Assembly (NCBI RefSeq): GCF_003148775.1
Contig: NZ_QGGW01000001.1
Span: 930,001-994,000 of the forward strand
Direction of reading: 5' to 3'
Length of the DNA stretch: 64,000 nucleotides
From: Roseicyclus mahoneyensis
Lineage (GTDB): Bacteria > Pseudomonadota > Alphaproteobacteria > Rhodobacterales > Rhodobacteraceae
Below the pieces are notes generated by a model. The model worked only from the letters and a program-made list of their open reading frames with translations. It was not told where the DNA came from and searched no databases. This document shows, one piece after another, positions 54,127-63,708 of this stretch (positions are counted from its first letter, which is position 1; every line of letters begins with the position of its first letter). A program made the translations under genes and the position numbers.

Positions 54127-55926
54127 TCATTGCGGAATAGGATCCAGAAAGTAGCCCGGCACCCAGCCGCCGGCCTGCGGGCCGCGCGAGGCTTCGCACC
54201 AGACGGCATCCAGCATCTGACGGCGCAGGGTCAGATTGGCCAGTTCCCAGCTCAGGCTGTCGATCTCGGGCGTGCAGCCCGTCACGACGATATCGGTCGC
54301 CCAAGCCTCGAGACTGCCTTGTGTGGGCGCGTCCGAGCGCGGCGCGCTGCGCAAGACGACGCCGCCGCCATTGGTGTTGCGCAGACGGTAGGGGGGACCG
54401 TAGACGCCGACGCCGGGCAGATCGAACAGCTCTTCGTCGTGGTGGGGTTCGGGCTCGATGCGCGCCAGCGTGACAAGGTCCCAACTGTCGCCGCGCACGA
54501 GGGTGCCGGTCAGCGGCGCGCCGGGGGACATCTGTGAAAGGGTCACCAGCAGACGTCCGGCGGGCGAGGCCGGGATGGTCGGGCGCTCGAGGGTCAGATC
54601 CACGGCCTCGGCCGTCAGGGTATTGGTCCAGACGCCGATATCGACCGCTGCGCCGGTGGCTCCGGCGGGAACCAGCCATCCGCCGCCGATCAGTGTCCCG
54701 TCACCGCGCGGACGCAGCTCGAGGGCGCCCAGCATCTGGCCGTAACCATCGGTGATCGCAAGCGTGCCCGAGGTGAGCGCGGCAAGCGACGCGGGACCGC
54801 TTGTTTGCTGCGGCGGCGCGGGCGGCGTGGGCCCCGTGCCCTGTCCGTGAGCGGCGGCGCGCAGGTCGGGCAGCGCGAGATAAGAGGCGACAAGGCCCGG
54901 ATCGGCCAGCGGGCCCGCACCCGAACGCTCGGCCGCGCTGCGCCATGGGCCGCAGGTGCCCGCGTCACAGGGGTGCGGCAAGGACAGGGTCACAGTGTCG
55001 AGGTCAAGGCCGCGCACGGGGTGGTAAATCGTCAGACGCTCCCGCAGGTCGCCGCCGCCGATCCCCTCGCGCGTCAACAGCATGAGGCGCGGCGTGGCGT
55101 CGCCCGCCAGCGCAAAGACCACGGCTATCCGCTGCGTCTCGATCCGCGCGCCCAGCAGGTTGATCGCCAGCAAGCTGGGGTTGGCGATATCGGGGCTGAA
55201 CCGGGCGTGAAGCTCGGCGCAGAACTGCGGATGCATCTCGCGCGGGCAGCTGTTGCGGGCGGCCTGCGGGCTGCCGGAAGGGGCGAAGAAGGCAAGGTCG
55301 ATGATCGCCTGACCCGGGCCGTCGAGGTCGTCGATGGAGAGAGAGACATTGTAGCCCGAGGGGAAGAGGTCGGTGTCGTATCCGCCATACCATCCGCCCA
55401 CCGGATCCACGGCCGGTGGGCCGATTGTCCCGCCCTGATGGGGGTCGCGCTGGTCGGGGCCGAAGATCCAGGTGGCGTAGCGGCCCGCGGGCTGGCCTGC
55501 AAAGGTCGGCGGCCAGAACGGCCCCGGCCCCACCGCATGGATCAGGACAGGCGGGGCGGCATTGGTGCGGGCGGTGGCGTTCCACGCGGCGTCACCCGGC
55601 TGCGGCACGTCGTTCCAGCGCCACGCACCTTGCCAGCCCGCGCCGGAAAGGGTGAACTCGATCAGGCCCCACCCCTCATCCGCGCGCAGGAAGGTTCCGT
55701 AAAGCGACAAGCCGTCGGGGCTTGTGCGCGCCTCGATCACACCGGATTGATTGATGTAGTCGCCCCAGACGCGCGCACCATCTTGGCGCAGGCGCAGCTC
55801 GCCGTAGGTGGTCGTCCAGGTCCCTTCCCATGGGCCGGTGGCGCGGACGGGCCCTGCCGCCATCAGCATGGCCAGCACAAAGCAGGCAAGGACACAGGCG
55901 CGGCTGCGCCAAGAGGAAAATTGCAT
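54127..55926 (-). CDS. Secreted protein with RVWG-type domain and SH3-like end
   Basis: A 599-residue exported protein. The signal peptide is about residues 1-29 (RACVLACFVLAMLMAAGPVR). Residues about 31-105 form a beta-rich domain (GPWEGTWTTTYGELRLRQDG, ARVWGDYINQSGVIEA, FTLSGAGWQGAWRW) that recurs twice in the VWA protein at 59.4-63.4 kb. The C-terminal 90 residues look like a bacterial SH3 domain (RLRNTNGGGVVLRSAPRSD, GGWVPGYFLDP). The function is unknown; cell-envelope location is inferred. Confidence 0.75.
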   Translation of the reverse strand: MQFSSWRSRACVLACFVLAMLMAAGPVRATGPWEGTWTTTYGELRLRQDGARVWGDYINQSGVIEARTSPDGLSLYGTFLRADEGWGLIEFTLSGAGWQGAWRWNDVPQPGDAAWNATARTNAAPPVLIHAVGPGPFWPPTFAGQPAGRYATWIFGPDQRDPHQGGTIGPPAVDPVGGWYGGYDTDLFPSGYNVSLSIDDLDGPGQAIIDLAFFAPSGSPQAARNSCPREMHPQFCAELHARFSPDIANPSLLAINLLGARIETQRIAVVFALAGDATPRLMLLTREGIGGGDLRERLTIYHPVRGLDLDTVTLSLPHPCDAGTCGPWRSAAERSGAGPLADPGLVASYLALPDLRAAAHGQGTGPTPPAPPQQTSGPASLAALTSGTLAITDGYGQMLGALELRPRGDGTLIGGGWLVPAGATGAAVDIGVWTNTLTAEAVDLTLERPTIPASPAGRLLVTLSQMSPGAPLTGTLVRGDSWDLVTLARIEPEPHHDEELFDLPGVGVYGPPYRLRNTNGGGVVLRSAPRSDAPTQGSLEAWATDIVVTGCTPEIDSLSWELANLTLRRQMLDAVWCEASRGPQAGGWVPGYFLDPIPQ

Positions 55927-56224
55927 CACGGCCAATCCAGATGTTGCGGTCGCATCGGTGGTCCCCGACGCCTCGGCGGGTAGCGTCGCGCGGCGGGGCC
56001 GCCCCGGCATCCCCCGTTTGGGGGAGGCGGGCAGACCAAAAGCACGCTGCGGGGTCACAAGCCTGTTGCTCGACCCAGTGCAATATCGCTTTATGTCTTT
56101 GGGACAGATTGACATTAATCGAATTGGCAACACGCAGTGACAGGCCGCCCCGGATGATGAGACGCGATCCGATCTCGTGGCGCGGCCACCCGCGAGCCGC
56201 GCGCCGTCACAAAGGGTGCCACGC
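55927..56224. other. Divergent intergenic region with AT-rich patch
   Basis: About 300 bases between two divergent starts. The stretch 56080-56140 is AT-richer than its surroundings and includes TTGACA at 56109-56114, so promoters for one or both genes are likely here. No clear -10 or operator was found. Confidence 0.4.
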
Positions 56225-58075
56225 GTGAAATCCGGAAGGGAGACCGACCCGGCGATCACCTCGACTTCGATGATCGCGGCGGCGGACGGCATGCCGCTGT
56301 TGATGCGGCATGTCTTGCCCTCGGGGCGACGGACGGTCTTCAGTGCGGTGATCGGGCATGGGCCGACGGTTCATTCGGGGCATATGACTGGGCTTGCCGA
56401 AGCGCTGGCGCAACAGGGCATCGCCTGTCTGGCGGGCGATCTGAGGGGCCATGGCGGGTCGGTGACGGAACGGCAGCCGCTGGCGCATCTGGACCCCGAC
56501 ACAGGCTGGAGCGACTGGCTTGAGGACATGACCGCGCTTGCGCGTGTCGCCTTCCGCGGCGTGCCGCGCAAGGACCGGGTGCTGATCGGGGGGGCGATGT
56601 CGGGGCACCTCATGACCCAGATGCTGCACCGCGACCCGGACCTTGCCGGCAACCTCGTGATGGCGGCGCCGATCCCGCCGCAACCGGGGTTGAGAGCGCT
56701 GGTCATGGCCTTCTTGCGGTTCCGTCGGATGACCCATCCGCTCGACCGGCCCGATCCCCAGATCCAGCATCACCTCTACGGCTTTTTGCGCGCACATCTG
56801 CCGCCGGGCAGCCAAAACCAGGATACGATCAGCGCCGACCCCGACACCGTGGCGCGTGTGTTGCAGGACCCGCGCGGTTTTCCGACGCCGACGCTGGGCT
56901 ACTGGATCGCCATGTTGCAAGGCATGGACGCGATCTGGACCGACATCGGGCCGGGAGAAATGCCCGCCGACCTACGGGTGTTGATCCTGAGCGGCCCGGA
57001 TGACCCGCAAACCCGCGGCGGCCGCCTGTCGGGCCGGTTGCGTGACTGGTGGCACAGTCGCGGGGTGGCGGATGTGACCCTGCGCTCGATCGAGGGGGTG
57101 CGCGCCAACATCTTGATCGACGCCCCCCGCCTGCCGGTCGCGCCCGCGATCACGGAATGGCTGTCGGGCACTTCAGACGCCACCCCCCTGCCGCAAGACG
57201 ATGCGGTGCCCTATCAGACGGCGCTGGCGCGGCTGGGGGTCTCCGTAGGCGATCCGGTGAGCATCCCGGCCCTGATCGACCTGTGCTACGCGGCGTTGGA
57301 GGATGACGAACGCTGGGTCGAACTGCTCTATCGCCTGCTCCTGAGCAGCGATGCGGACCCGGCCGGAATGGACGCGCTGATGCAGACCGTTCAACCCCAT
57401 TGGCAGCGCGCCTTCGAGCTGCGCGAGGAGTTGCGGCAGGCGGCCGCGATGGGGCGGCTCTATCATGAGCTGATCGACCGGATGGCGGTGGGTGTCGCGG
57501 TGCTGGACGCGGATTTCGCGCTGAGGGACTGGAACAGCGCTTTTGCCGGGGCGGTGGCGACGCTGTCGGGCCAACCGCTGGAGCGGTTGGACCTGCAGCG
57601 GGCGGTCGCACGCATCCTTGCGGCGGGACCGGCGGGCGGGCGCGACGGGCGGCGCGCATGCGACGAGGTGCCGGTGATGCACGAGGGGCATGTGGTGGGC
57701 GTCTTGCTGCAGCCCGTCGGGCTGACCGCGATGGCGGGCGGCATGGCGCCGCCCGGTCGTCTGCTGGTGCTGCGCGCGCCAGAGACACGGGGCGCGGACC
57801 GGCAGCACCGGGCGGGCCTTCTGTCGCTGGCCTATGGCCTGACCGGGCAGGAGGCGACGGTGGCAGTCCATCTGGCCGAGGGGATGACAACCGAGGCGAT
57901 CGCGCAGGCGATGGGCGTGGGTGACGCGACGGTGCGCAGCCACATCAAGCGGACCTTCGACAAGATGGGGGTGAGCAGCCGGCCCGAGTTGATCCACCGG
58001 GTGATGTCGGGGCCGCTGGGCTGGTTGATGGGCGAGGACCGGGCGCGCGATGCCTCCCCCCCGAGGCTGCGCTAG
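56225..58075 (+). CDS. LuxR-type regulator with inactive alpha/beta-hydrolase domain
   Basis: A 616-residue three-part protein. Residues about 15-320 follow an alpha/beta-hydrolase fold of monoglyceride lipase type (LAEALAQQGIACLAGDLRGH GGS). The nucleophile elbow reads IGGAMSG where active relatives have LGHSMGG, so Ser is Ala; the final His also appears to be missing. Residues about 425-530 are PAS-like (AVGVAVLDADFALRDWNSAF). The C-terminus is a LuxR helix-turn-helix (TTEAIAQAMGVGDATVRSHI, KRTFDKMGVSS). It probably binds a ligand as a sensor. GTG 56225 is favoured; ATG 56270 is possible. Confidence 0.8.
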   Translation: MKSGRETDPAITSTSMIAAADGMPLLMRHVLPSGRRTVFSAVIGHGPTVHSGHMTGLAEALAQQGIACLAGDLRGHGGSVTERQPLAHLDPDTGWSDWLEDMTALARVAFRGVPRKDRVLIGGAMSGHLMTQMLHRDPDLAGNLVMAAPIPPQPGLRALVMAFLRFRRMTHPLDRPDPQIQHHLYGFLRAHLPPGSQNQDTISADPDTVARVLQDPRGFPTPTLGYWIAMLQGMDAIWTDIGPGEMPADLRVLILSGPDDPQTRGGRLSGRLRDWWHSRGVADVTLRSIEGVRANILIDAPRLPVAPAITEWLSGTSDATPLPQDDAVPYQTALARLGVSVGDPVSIPALIDLCYAALEDDERWVELLYRLLLSSDADPAGMDALMQTVQPHWQRAFELREELRQAAAMGRLYHELIDRMAVGVAVLDADFALRDWNSAFAGAVATLSGQPLERLDLQRAVARILAAGPAGGRDGRRACDEVPVMHEGHVVGVLLQPVGLTAMAGGMAPPGRLLVLRAPETRGADRQHRAGLLSLAYGLTGQEATVAVHLAEGMTTEAIAQAMGVGDATVRSHIKRTFDKMGVSSRPELIHRVMSGPLGWLMGEDRARDASPPRLR

Positions 58076-58078
58076 GGG

Positions 58079-59365
58079 ATGGCACCCTGGGTGGTGCTGA
58101 TCGGGCTTCTGGCGCCCGTCGCCTACGCGCTGGTGCGGACCGGCGGGATCGGGCGTGAGGCCTATCTGTTCAACGGCGGCAAGACGACGCTGGGGCTGAC
58201 GCTGGCCAGCGTGGTCTGCGGCAACATCGGGATCGGCACCTTCGTCGCGCTGTTCTTGTTCACGGCGCAAAGCCCGGTGATCGGCTACACCGTGGCGGGG
58301 AGTTACGCGGCCGGGCTTGTGCTGTGCGCGGCCCTGTGTGGAACGATCCACCGCGCCTCGCGCGCCACCGACAGCTACGGGATGATCGACTATGTCGCCC
58401 GCGCCCATGGCGTGCGGCACGTTGGGCTGATCTGGCTGCCAGTGGCGGTTGCATTCTCGCTCAGGATCATCGTGCAGCTGATGGCGCTGGCGCTGATCGT
58501 GCAGGGCGCGCTGGGGCTGGATCCTTGGGCGGCGCTGGCCCTCGCGGTGGCGGTGATGGGGGGCTACACGGCGTTAGGCGGCTACCGGGTGGCGACCGAG
58601 ACGGATCTGGTGCAGGCGCTGGTCATTCTGGCAGGCATGGCGCTGGTCGCTGCGGGCCTGTGGCAAGGCGGGGTCGCCGAGGCCGCGGGCAGGGTCGCGG
58701 TCTTCGACCTTGGCCCGTGGGGGCTGCCCTTCTTGATCGCGGTCATCGTGTTCTTGCCGTTTTCGGCGGTGCTGGCGGTGGACAACTGGCAACGGATCGC
58801 CACCGCCGAAAGCGCCGCGACTGCGCGGCGGGCCTATCTCGCGGCGGCGGCGATCTGCGCGCCGGTCTATCTGCTGCTGGCCCATGTCGGGCATCTGAGC
58901 GGGGCTGCGGGCGGCACGGAACTGGGCGACGTGCTGGCGGTGCTGCGCGCGCTGATGCCACTGGGCCTGCCCGTTCTGGCCGATGTGATGGTCATGATGG
59001 CGGTGATGTCGTCGATCGACACCTTCGTAATGCCGCTGATGACGAGCCTTGCGCGCACATCCCTCTCGCTGGGGCGGATCCGGGGCGTGGTGCTGGCCTT
59101 CTTCGCGGCGCTGGGGCTGGTGGCACTGGGCCTGGGCGACGCGCTGACCGGGATCATCGCGGCCTTCAACACGCTGGTCGTGTTCCTGCCCGCCGTTTTC
59201 GGCGCGCTGATACTGGGGGACCGTGCGCCGCGGGCGGCAGCCCTGTCGATGGGGCTGGGCGTGGCGGTCACGCTCATCCTGAGCGCGCTGGCACTCGACC
59301 TTGCGGCGCTGGCGGGCTTCGCGGTCAGCATGGCGCTCTACGGCGTCGGGCGGCGGATGGGCTGA
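58079..59365 (+). CDS. Sodium:solute symporter-like transporter
   Basis: A 428-residue membrane protein with about 12 helices. SSS-type parts are YLFNGGKTTLGLTLASVV, SYGMIDYVARAHG, GGYTALGGYRVATETDLVQA and LPFSAVLAVDNWQRI. It starts 3 bases after the LuxR stop, so the two are co-expressed; the transported solute may be the regulator's ligand. It is shorter than classical SSS proteins (about 480-550). The substrate is unknown. Confidence 0.75.
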   Translation: MAPWVVLIGLLAPVAYALVRTGGIGREAYLFNGGKTTLGLTLASVVCGNIGIGTFVALFLFTAQSPVIGYTVAGSYAAGLVLCAALCGTIHRASRATDSYGMIDYVARAHGVRHVGLIWLPVAVAFSLRIIVQLMALALIVQGALGLDPWAALALAVAVMGGYTALGGYRVATETDLVQALVILAGMALVAAGLWQGGVAEAAGRVAVFDLGPWGLPFLIAVIVFLPFSAVLAVDNWQRIATAESAATARRAYLAAAAICAPVYLLLAHVGHLSGAAGGTELGDVLAVLRALMPLGLPVLADVMVMMAVMSSIDTFVMPLMTSLARTSLSLGRIRGVVLAFFAALGLVALGLGDALTGIIAAFNTLVVFLPAVFGALILGDRAPRAAALSMGLGVAVTLILSALALDLAALAGFAVSMALYGVGRRMG

Positions 59366-59388
59366 GGCCCACCCGCCCGGACCCCGCA

Positions 59389-62300
59389 TCAGCGCGACAT
59401 CACCCGCTCCATCCAGCGGTCGGCAAGGCCGCTGGCCTGTTCACGCGCCGACCATTCCATCGGATCGCAGCGCAGCAGGGTGCGGCAGCCCTGCCCGGTG
59501 GCGCAGACGGCTAGCGTGTCGGGGGCGCGCAGATCGAGCGACAGGACGACACCTTGCATGGAGGGCGCGGGGAACCCTTCGCGCGTCACGACCCGGCAGT
59601 CCTGCATCGAGGTGCAGGACAGATAATCGGTGTCGGGCAAGGGAAGCCCCGCCGCGTCGAGGCCTTCGGAGAAGACGAACATCCGCCCGTCGGGGTGCAG
59701 GACTGCGGGTGCGTCGTAGCAGGAGGCGGCATGTTCCGCCGTGGGGGCCTCGGGCGACCAGATGCCTGCGGCGGCAGTGAAGTCGGTGCCGGACATGGGC
59801 GCTGGTGCCGGGCCGGGCGCAGGCGCGGGGACGGGCGCGGGGCCAGGCGTGCCGCCTGCCTCGGTTCCGATGAACTGGCCATCGGGGGTGATGGTCAGGC
59901 CCGGGCCGCCATCGGCGCGGGCGACCACATGCTGCCACATGGGCACGCCGTCCGGGGCCATCTGGCTGGCGGACTGGAACCCGTCGGGCCCGAAACAGGC
60001 ACGGTGCAGGTAGCGTTCGCCCTCAAACGAGAGGGCGAAGCTGCCCCGAGGGCCCGAGGTGACGGGCATGATGTAGCGGTCGACCTCCTGAGCCGTCTCG
60101 GGCGGGCCATCATAGGCGATGCAGGACAGGATCGGGCCGGATTGCTCGCAGCGTTCGTGGAAGGTCGTCTCGTAGGGCGAACCGCCCCGCGCCGCCCCGG
60201 CAGGGTCGAGCGACCGCGCGGCGCTGAGACCGTCGGGATAGATCACCGTGGGGTTCTCGGCACAGGCCGCCGCAAGCTCGGCCTGCACTGCGCTGTCGGT
60301 GAAAAGGCTGTCGAAGGCCAGGCCGAGGGGGACGCTCTCGGGGACGATGACGGAGGCGAAGACACCGATGGGCAGCACGTCGATGGTGCCGATGGTGACG
60401 GGATCGGCGACCGGCATGGGTGCCGGGTCGATCAGCACGCCCCCTGCCCCGCCCGGCAGCGCGGGCCAGCCGGTCATGCCGGGGGGCACCTGCGCCACAG
60501 GAGAAAAGCTGCCGAAGGTCCGCGCGATCAGTTCGCGGTTCAAGCCCAGTTGCGCGCCGTCCGAATAGATTTCATCGATGCCATGAATGGTAAGGCCTGT
60601 AGGCGTGACCTCGAACACCAGTTGACCGATGGCGGCGGAATAGGCCGGGAACAGCCCTTCGCGGTCCAGCCGCACATATGCGTTGGGCACGTCGTCGCGG
60701 TATCGGCCACCGACGCGCAGGATTTCTTCCGGGCAGGTCGGGCCGCACCAATCCGCGCGAAGCCATGCGAAACCTTCGGCGTAAGAGCCGGTGTCGCCGC
60801 CTTGCTGGACCGCCGAAAATGCAATGCTGATAACGCTTTGCCCGGTCGCGTCCGCAAAATCGCGGCGCAGGATCGGCGCGAAACCAGGGTTGAGGTCGGG
60901 CCCCGCGACAAGGCCGGGTGTCGGCATCGGCGCGGGCGGCTCGATCGCAGGCGGGGTCGGGGCCGGGGTCGGATCGGCGTCGCGCACGGCCTGCATGAAC
61001 CCATCGAAGTCAGGCCCGGAGGCCCCCGGTGGGCGAGCCATGGCAGTCGCCTCGGGTCCGCTCAGGGGGGCCGGAAGGTAGGTTTGGCGGGTGCCGGTCC
61101 AGCTGCCACCCCGCAGGTCGGGATCGGCGCCGCGGCCCCAGCCCCCGGTGAAAGCCTGACGCTGCGCGTCGAGCACGAATTCGAACGTGCCCCAGTCACC
61201 GCCCGTGGTCCAGGTGCCGCGCAGGGTGGCACCATCGGCCGAAACCTCGCCCTCCAGCACACCGCGGGCGCGTTCGCCCCAGACCCGGCGACCTTGCTGA
61301 TGGAGCGTGAGTGTCTGGTGGCTGGACGACCACACCCCGGCAAAGGACGGGTCGGACGCGGGCGTGGTCGGGGCCATGGCCGGGGCACGGGCCGGGGCCA
61401 TGAACGCCTCGAACCCGGGCGAGGCGGCGTTGCGATAGGCCTCGGGCAGGTCCATCTCGGTGCCGGTGGCGCGTGCCAGTGGCGGCGTGCCTGCGCTGAG
61501 CCGCCGCCCGGTGATCGCCGTATTGCCAAGGTTGGGATCGAGCCCCCTGCCCCAGCGCCCGGCCATCGACTGACCGTCGGTGGAGAGGCGCAGCTCGACC
61601 AACCCGTTTCTCCAAACACCGCGCAGCGTCAGGCCGTCGGCGGCAACCTCGCCGGTCAGTACGCCGTCGGGCACGTCGCCCCAGACCCGGCGGCCGTCCT
61701 GCACCAGAGCCACGGGGCCGCTGGACGTTTGCCACGTGCCGGTGAAGCTCAGGGCAAGGGCAGCTTGCCCCTCGGCGCTGGCGGGGTCGATGCCATCGAG
61801 GCGGAGGAAGTCAGCGGGCGACACGGCCTCGACCAGACAGCCGTATTCGCCGCCCAGATTGGCAATGCAGCCGGGCCTGACCCCGGGCGAAAGGCGGGCG
61901 AGATCGGCATCATTGGCCCGGGCCCCCTCGCGCAGCGACAGGGTTATATCCTCGCCGGGACGGGTGACGTCAAAAACCGCCTGCGCGCGGCGCTGTCCGC
62001 CACCCGTGGCACCGGTGTCGACACGCCACGTGCCGACCGGCAGGTAGAAGGGCAACAGGCCTTCGGCGCTGCGACCGCCACCGTTCAGGAAATCGGTGCC
62101 GCCGGGGCCATCGTAGAAATAGGTGCTGAGCCGGTCGACCGGGAAACCCTGCGCATCGCGGATGTCGACAAAGACGCGGGCGGCCTCGAAATCGAAGACA
62201 TATTCGGTGATCTCGCCCGGCAGGACGCGCACCAGCCGCTCGCGCGAGAAGGACCGCGACAGGCCGCCCCGGATGAAATAGTCGCCCGGCGGCAGGGCAA

Positions 62301-63423
62301 CGTCGAGGCTGTTCCAGCCGCCATAATCGACCGAGGTGTCGATCGCGCCGTCGATCACGGGATGGACCACGAAATGCGCCCGCCCTGCGCTGGAGCCATA
62401 GGCGGCAAAGGGCAGGTTGCCGCCACCGGGCGGCATCGGCAGGCCGGCATGGGCCATTGCCGTCAGGCGCAGCCGCGCGCCGATGACAAGGTCGATGGCA
62501 TGAGGGCCTGTGCCCTCGGGCACCTCGAGAGTGACTTGCAGCGACACAGGCGTAGAGCCTGCGGTCGCGCGGCGGATGTAGGCGGTGTAGAGGCCGGGCA
62601 GGAACTGGCCTGTGGCCGTCACCGGCTGGTCTTGCGTCACGCGCAGGCCCTCGGGCGCGGTGCCGCCGGGGGTTTGCGGCTCGACGAACAGGTCGATCTG
62701 GCGGCCGTTGATCGGCGCGCCGCCCGCGGTGTCGCGGAGCGTGAGGCTGACAGGCCGCAGGATCGGGCCGGGATCGGGCAGCGGGGCAGAAATGATGGTT
62801 TCGCGCAGCGCGCGGGCAAGATCGTCGGCATCGTTGGCTGCGATGAACAGGCCCCCCGTTTCATCGGCGAGGCAGGCAACCGTGCGCTGCTCCGCGTCGG
62901 TCATGTCGAAGCCCACGACATGGGCGGTGAAGTCGATGCCTTGGCTTTCCAGCATCCGCCCCAGCGCGCAGGGGTCACCGCCGCAGGTCTCCACCCCGTC
63001 GGTCAGCAGCACGACCGTGGCCGCCTGTTCGGAGAACCTGAGCTGTTGGGCCGCCTGCAGCACCGACTCCGTCAGCGGCGTCATGCCCAGCGGGCTGATC
63101 CGCCCCGCGGCGCCGAGAATGGCGGGCACGCTGGCGCCCGCCGGGCCGGTCGGCACCATCAGCTCGATGTCGCTGCACTGCCCGCGGACCCGGTGGCCAT
63201 AGGCAAGCATACCGATCTGCATCTCGGCCGTAGCCTCGGACAGCACCTGGCTCAGCGCCTCGCGGGCAAGGTCGATCTTGGTCCTTCCATCCACCTGCCC
63301 CCACATGGAGCCGGACCCGTCGAGCACGATGATGAGGTTGGGCTGTTCTTGCGCACGCACCGGCGCGGTCGCCAAAAGAAAGGCTGTTGCGAGCCAAAGC
63401 CAAGTGCGGAAAATGCGGCGCAT
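59389..63423 (-). CDS. Large secreted VWA-domain protein
   Basis: A 1344-residue exported protein. A signal peptide (1-24, ending PVRA) is followed by a von Willebrand A domain at about 27-215 with a complete MIDAS start DGSGSM (Asp35, Ser37, Ser39) and LLTDGVETCGGDP. Two copies of the RVWG-type domain are at about 560-640 and 690-775 (GRRVWGDVPDGVL; GRRVWGERARGVL). The remaining parts are beta-rich, Pro/Ala-linked and unassigned, with several Cys pairs. It converges with the transporter gene. Likely a surface or periplasmic adhesion/metal-binding protein. Confidence 0.78.
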   Translation of the reverse strand: MRRIFRTWLWLATAFLLATAPVRAQEQPNLIIVLDGSGSMWGQVDGRTKIDLAREALSQVLSEATAEMQIGMLAYGHRVRGQCSDIELMVPTGPAGASVPAILGAAGRISPLGMTPLTESVLQAAQQLRFSEQAATVVLLTDGVETCGGDPCALGRMLESQGIDFTAHVVGFDMTDAEQRTVACLADETGGLFIAANDADDLARALRETIISAPLPDPGPILRPVSLTLRDTAGGAPINGRQIDLFVEPQTPGGTAPEGLRVTQDQPVTATGQFLPGLYTAYIRRATAGSTPVSLQVTLEVPEGTGPHAIDLVIGARLRLTAMAHAGLPMPPGGGNLPFAAYGSSAGRAHFVVHPVIDGAIDTSVDYGGWNSLDVALPPGDYFIRGGLSRSFSRERLVRVLPGEITEYVFDFEAARVFVDIRDAQGFPVDRLSTYFYDGPGGTDFLNGGGRSAEGLLPFYLPVGTWRVDTGATGGGQRRAQAVFDVTRPGEDITLSLREGARANDADLARLSPGVRPGCIANLGGEYGCLVEAVSPADFLRLDGIDPASAEGQAALALSFTGTWQTSSGPVALVQDGRRVWGDVPDGVLTGEVAADGLTLRGVWRNGLVELRLSTDGQSMAGRWGRGLDPNLGNTAITGRRLSAGTPPLARATGTEMDLPEAYRNAASPGFEAFMAPARAPAMAPTTPASDPSFAGVWSSSHQTLTLHQQGRRVWGERARGVLEGEVSADGATLRGTWTTGGDWGTFEFVLDAQRQAFTGGWGRGADPDLRGGSWTGTRQTYLPAPLSGPEATAMARPPGASGPDFDGFMQAVRDADPTPAPTPPAIEPPAPMPTPGLVAGPDLNPGFAPILRRDFADATGQSVISIAFSAVQQGGDTGSYAEGFAWLRADWCGPTCPEEILRVGGRYRDDVPNAYVRLDREGLFPAYSAAIGQLVFEVTPTGLTIHGIDEIYSDGAQLGLNRELIARTFGSFSPVAQVPPGMTGWPALPGGAGGVLIDPAPMPVADPVTIGTIDVLPIGVFASVIVPESVPLGLAFDSLFTDSAVQAELAAACAENPTVIYPDGLSAARSLDPAGAARGGSPYETTFHERCEQSGPILSCIAYDGPPETAQEVDRYIMPVTSGPRGSFALSFEGERYLHRACFGPDGFQSASQMAPDGVPMWQHVVARADGGPGLTITPDGQFIGTEAGGTPGPAPVPAPAPGPAPAPMSGTDFTAAAGIWSPEAPTAEHAASCYDAPAVLHPDGRMFVFSEGLDAAGLPLPDTDYLSCTSMQDCRVVTREGFPAPSMQGVVLSLDLRAPDTLAVCATGQGCRTLLRCDPMEWSAREQASGLADRWMERVMSR

Positions 63424-63708
63424 GGGGGCGTTCCCGGGCTGAAAATACAGCCTTCACGAAACAGGTCCTGCCCGCCGCAGGCCACCCCCATATGGGGTAG
63501 AGCCTGCGGCTCAGCGGTCGGGCATGCGGCCCTTTTCAGACGGATCGGATTGACAATTGTGGCACGGGCGCGCCGACGTTCCTTGACTGCGCGCGCCGCA
63601 ACCGGGGCTTGGGGTGCGCATCTTTGAGGCCGCGCGCGATCCGTTCCCGAACCAAAAGAGGCGATCCGCAATGTGAAAGACGAAAGGCCGTGCCGATCCG
63701 CACCAAGT
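63424..63708. other. Intergenic region upstream of the VWA gene
   Basis: 285 bases between the VWA start and the RND permease stop. It should hold the VWA promoter on the minus strand. No clear hairpin, repeat or gene was found. Confidence 0.4.

Noticed and set aside
59554-63627. 1357-residue plus-strand ORF
   Set aside because: Antisense to the VWA gene, which has a signal peptide and clear MIDAS motif; the antisense product is Gly/Arg/His-rich and domain-free.
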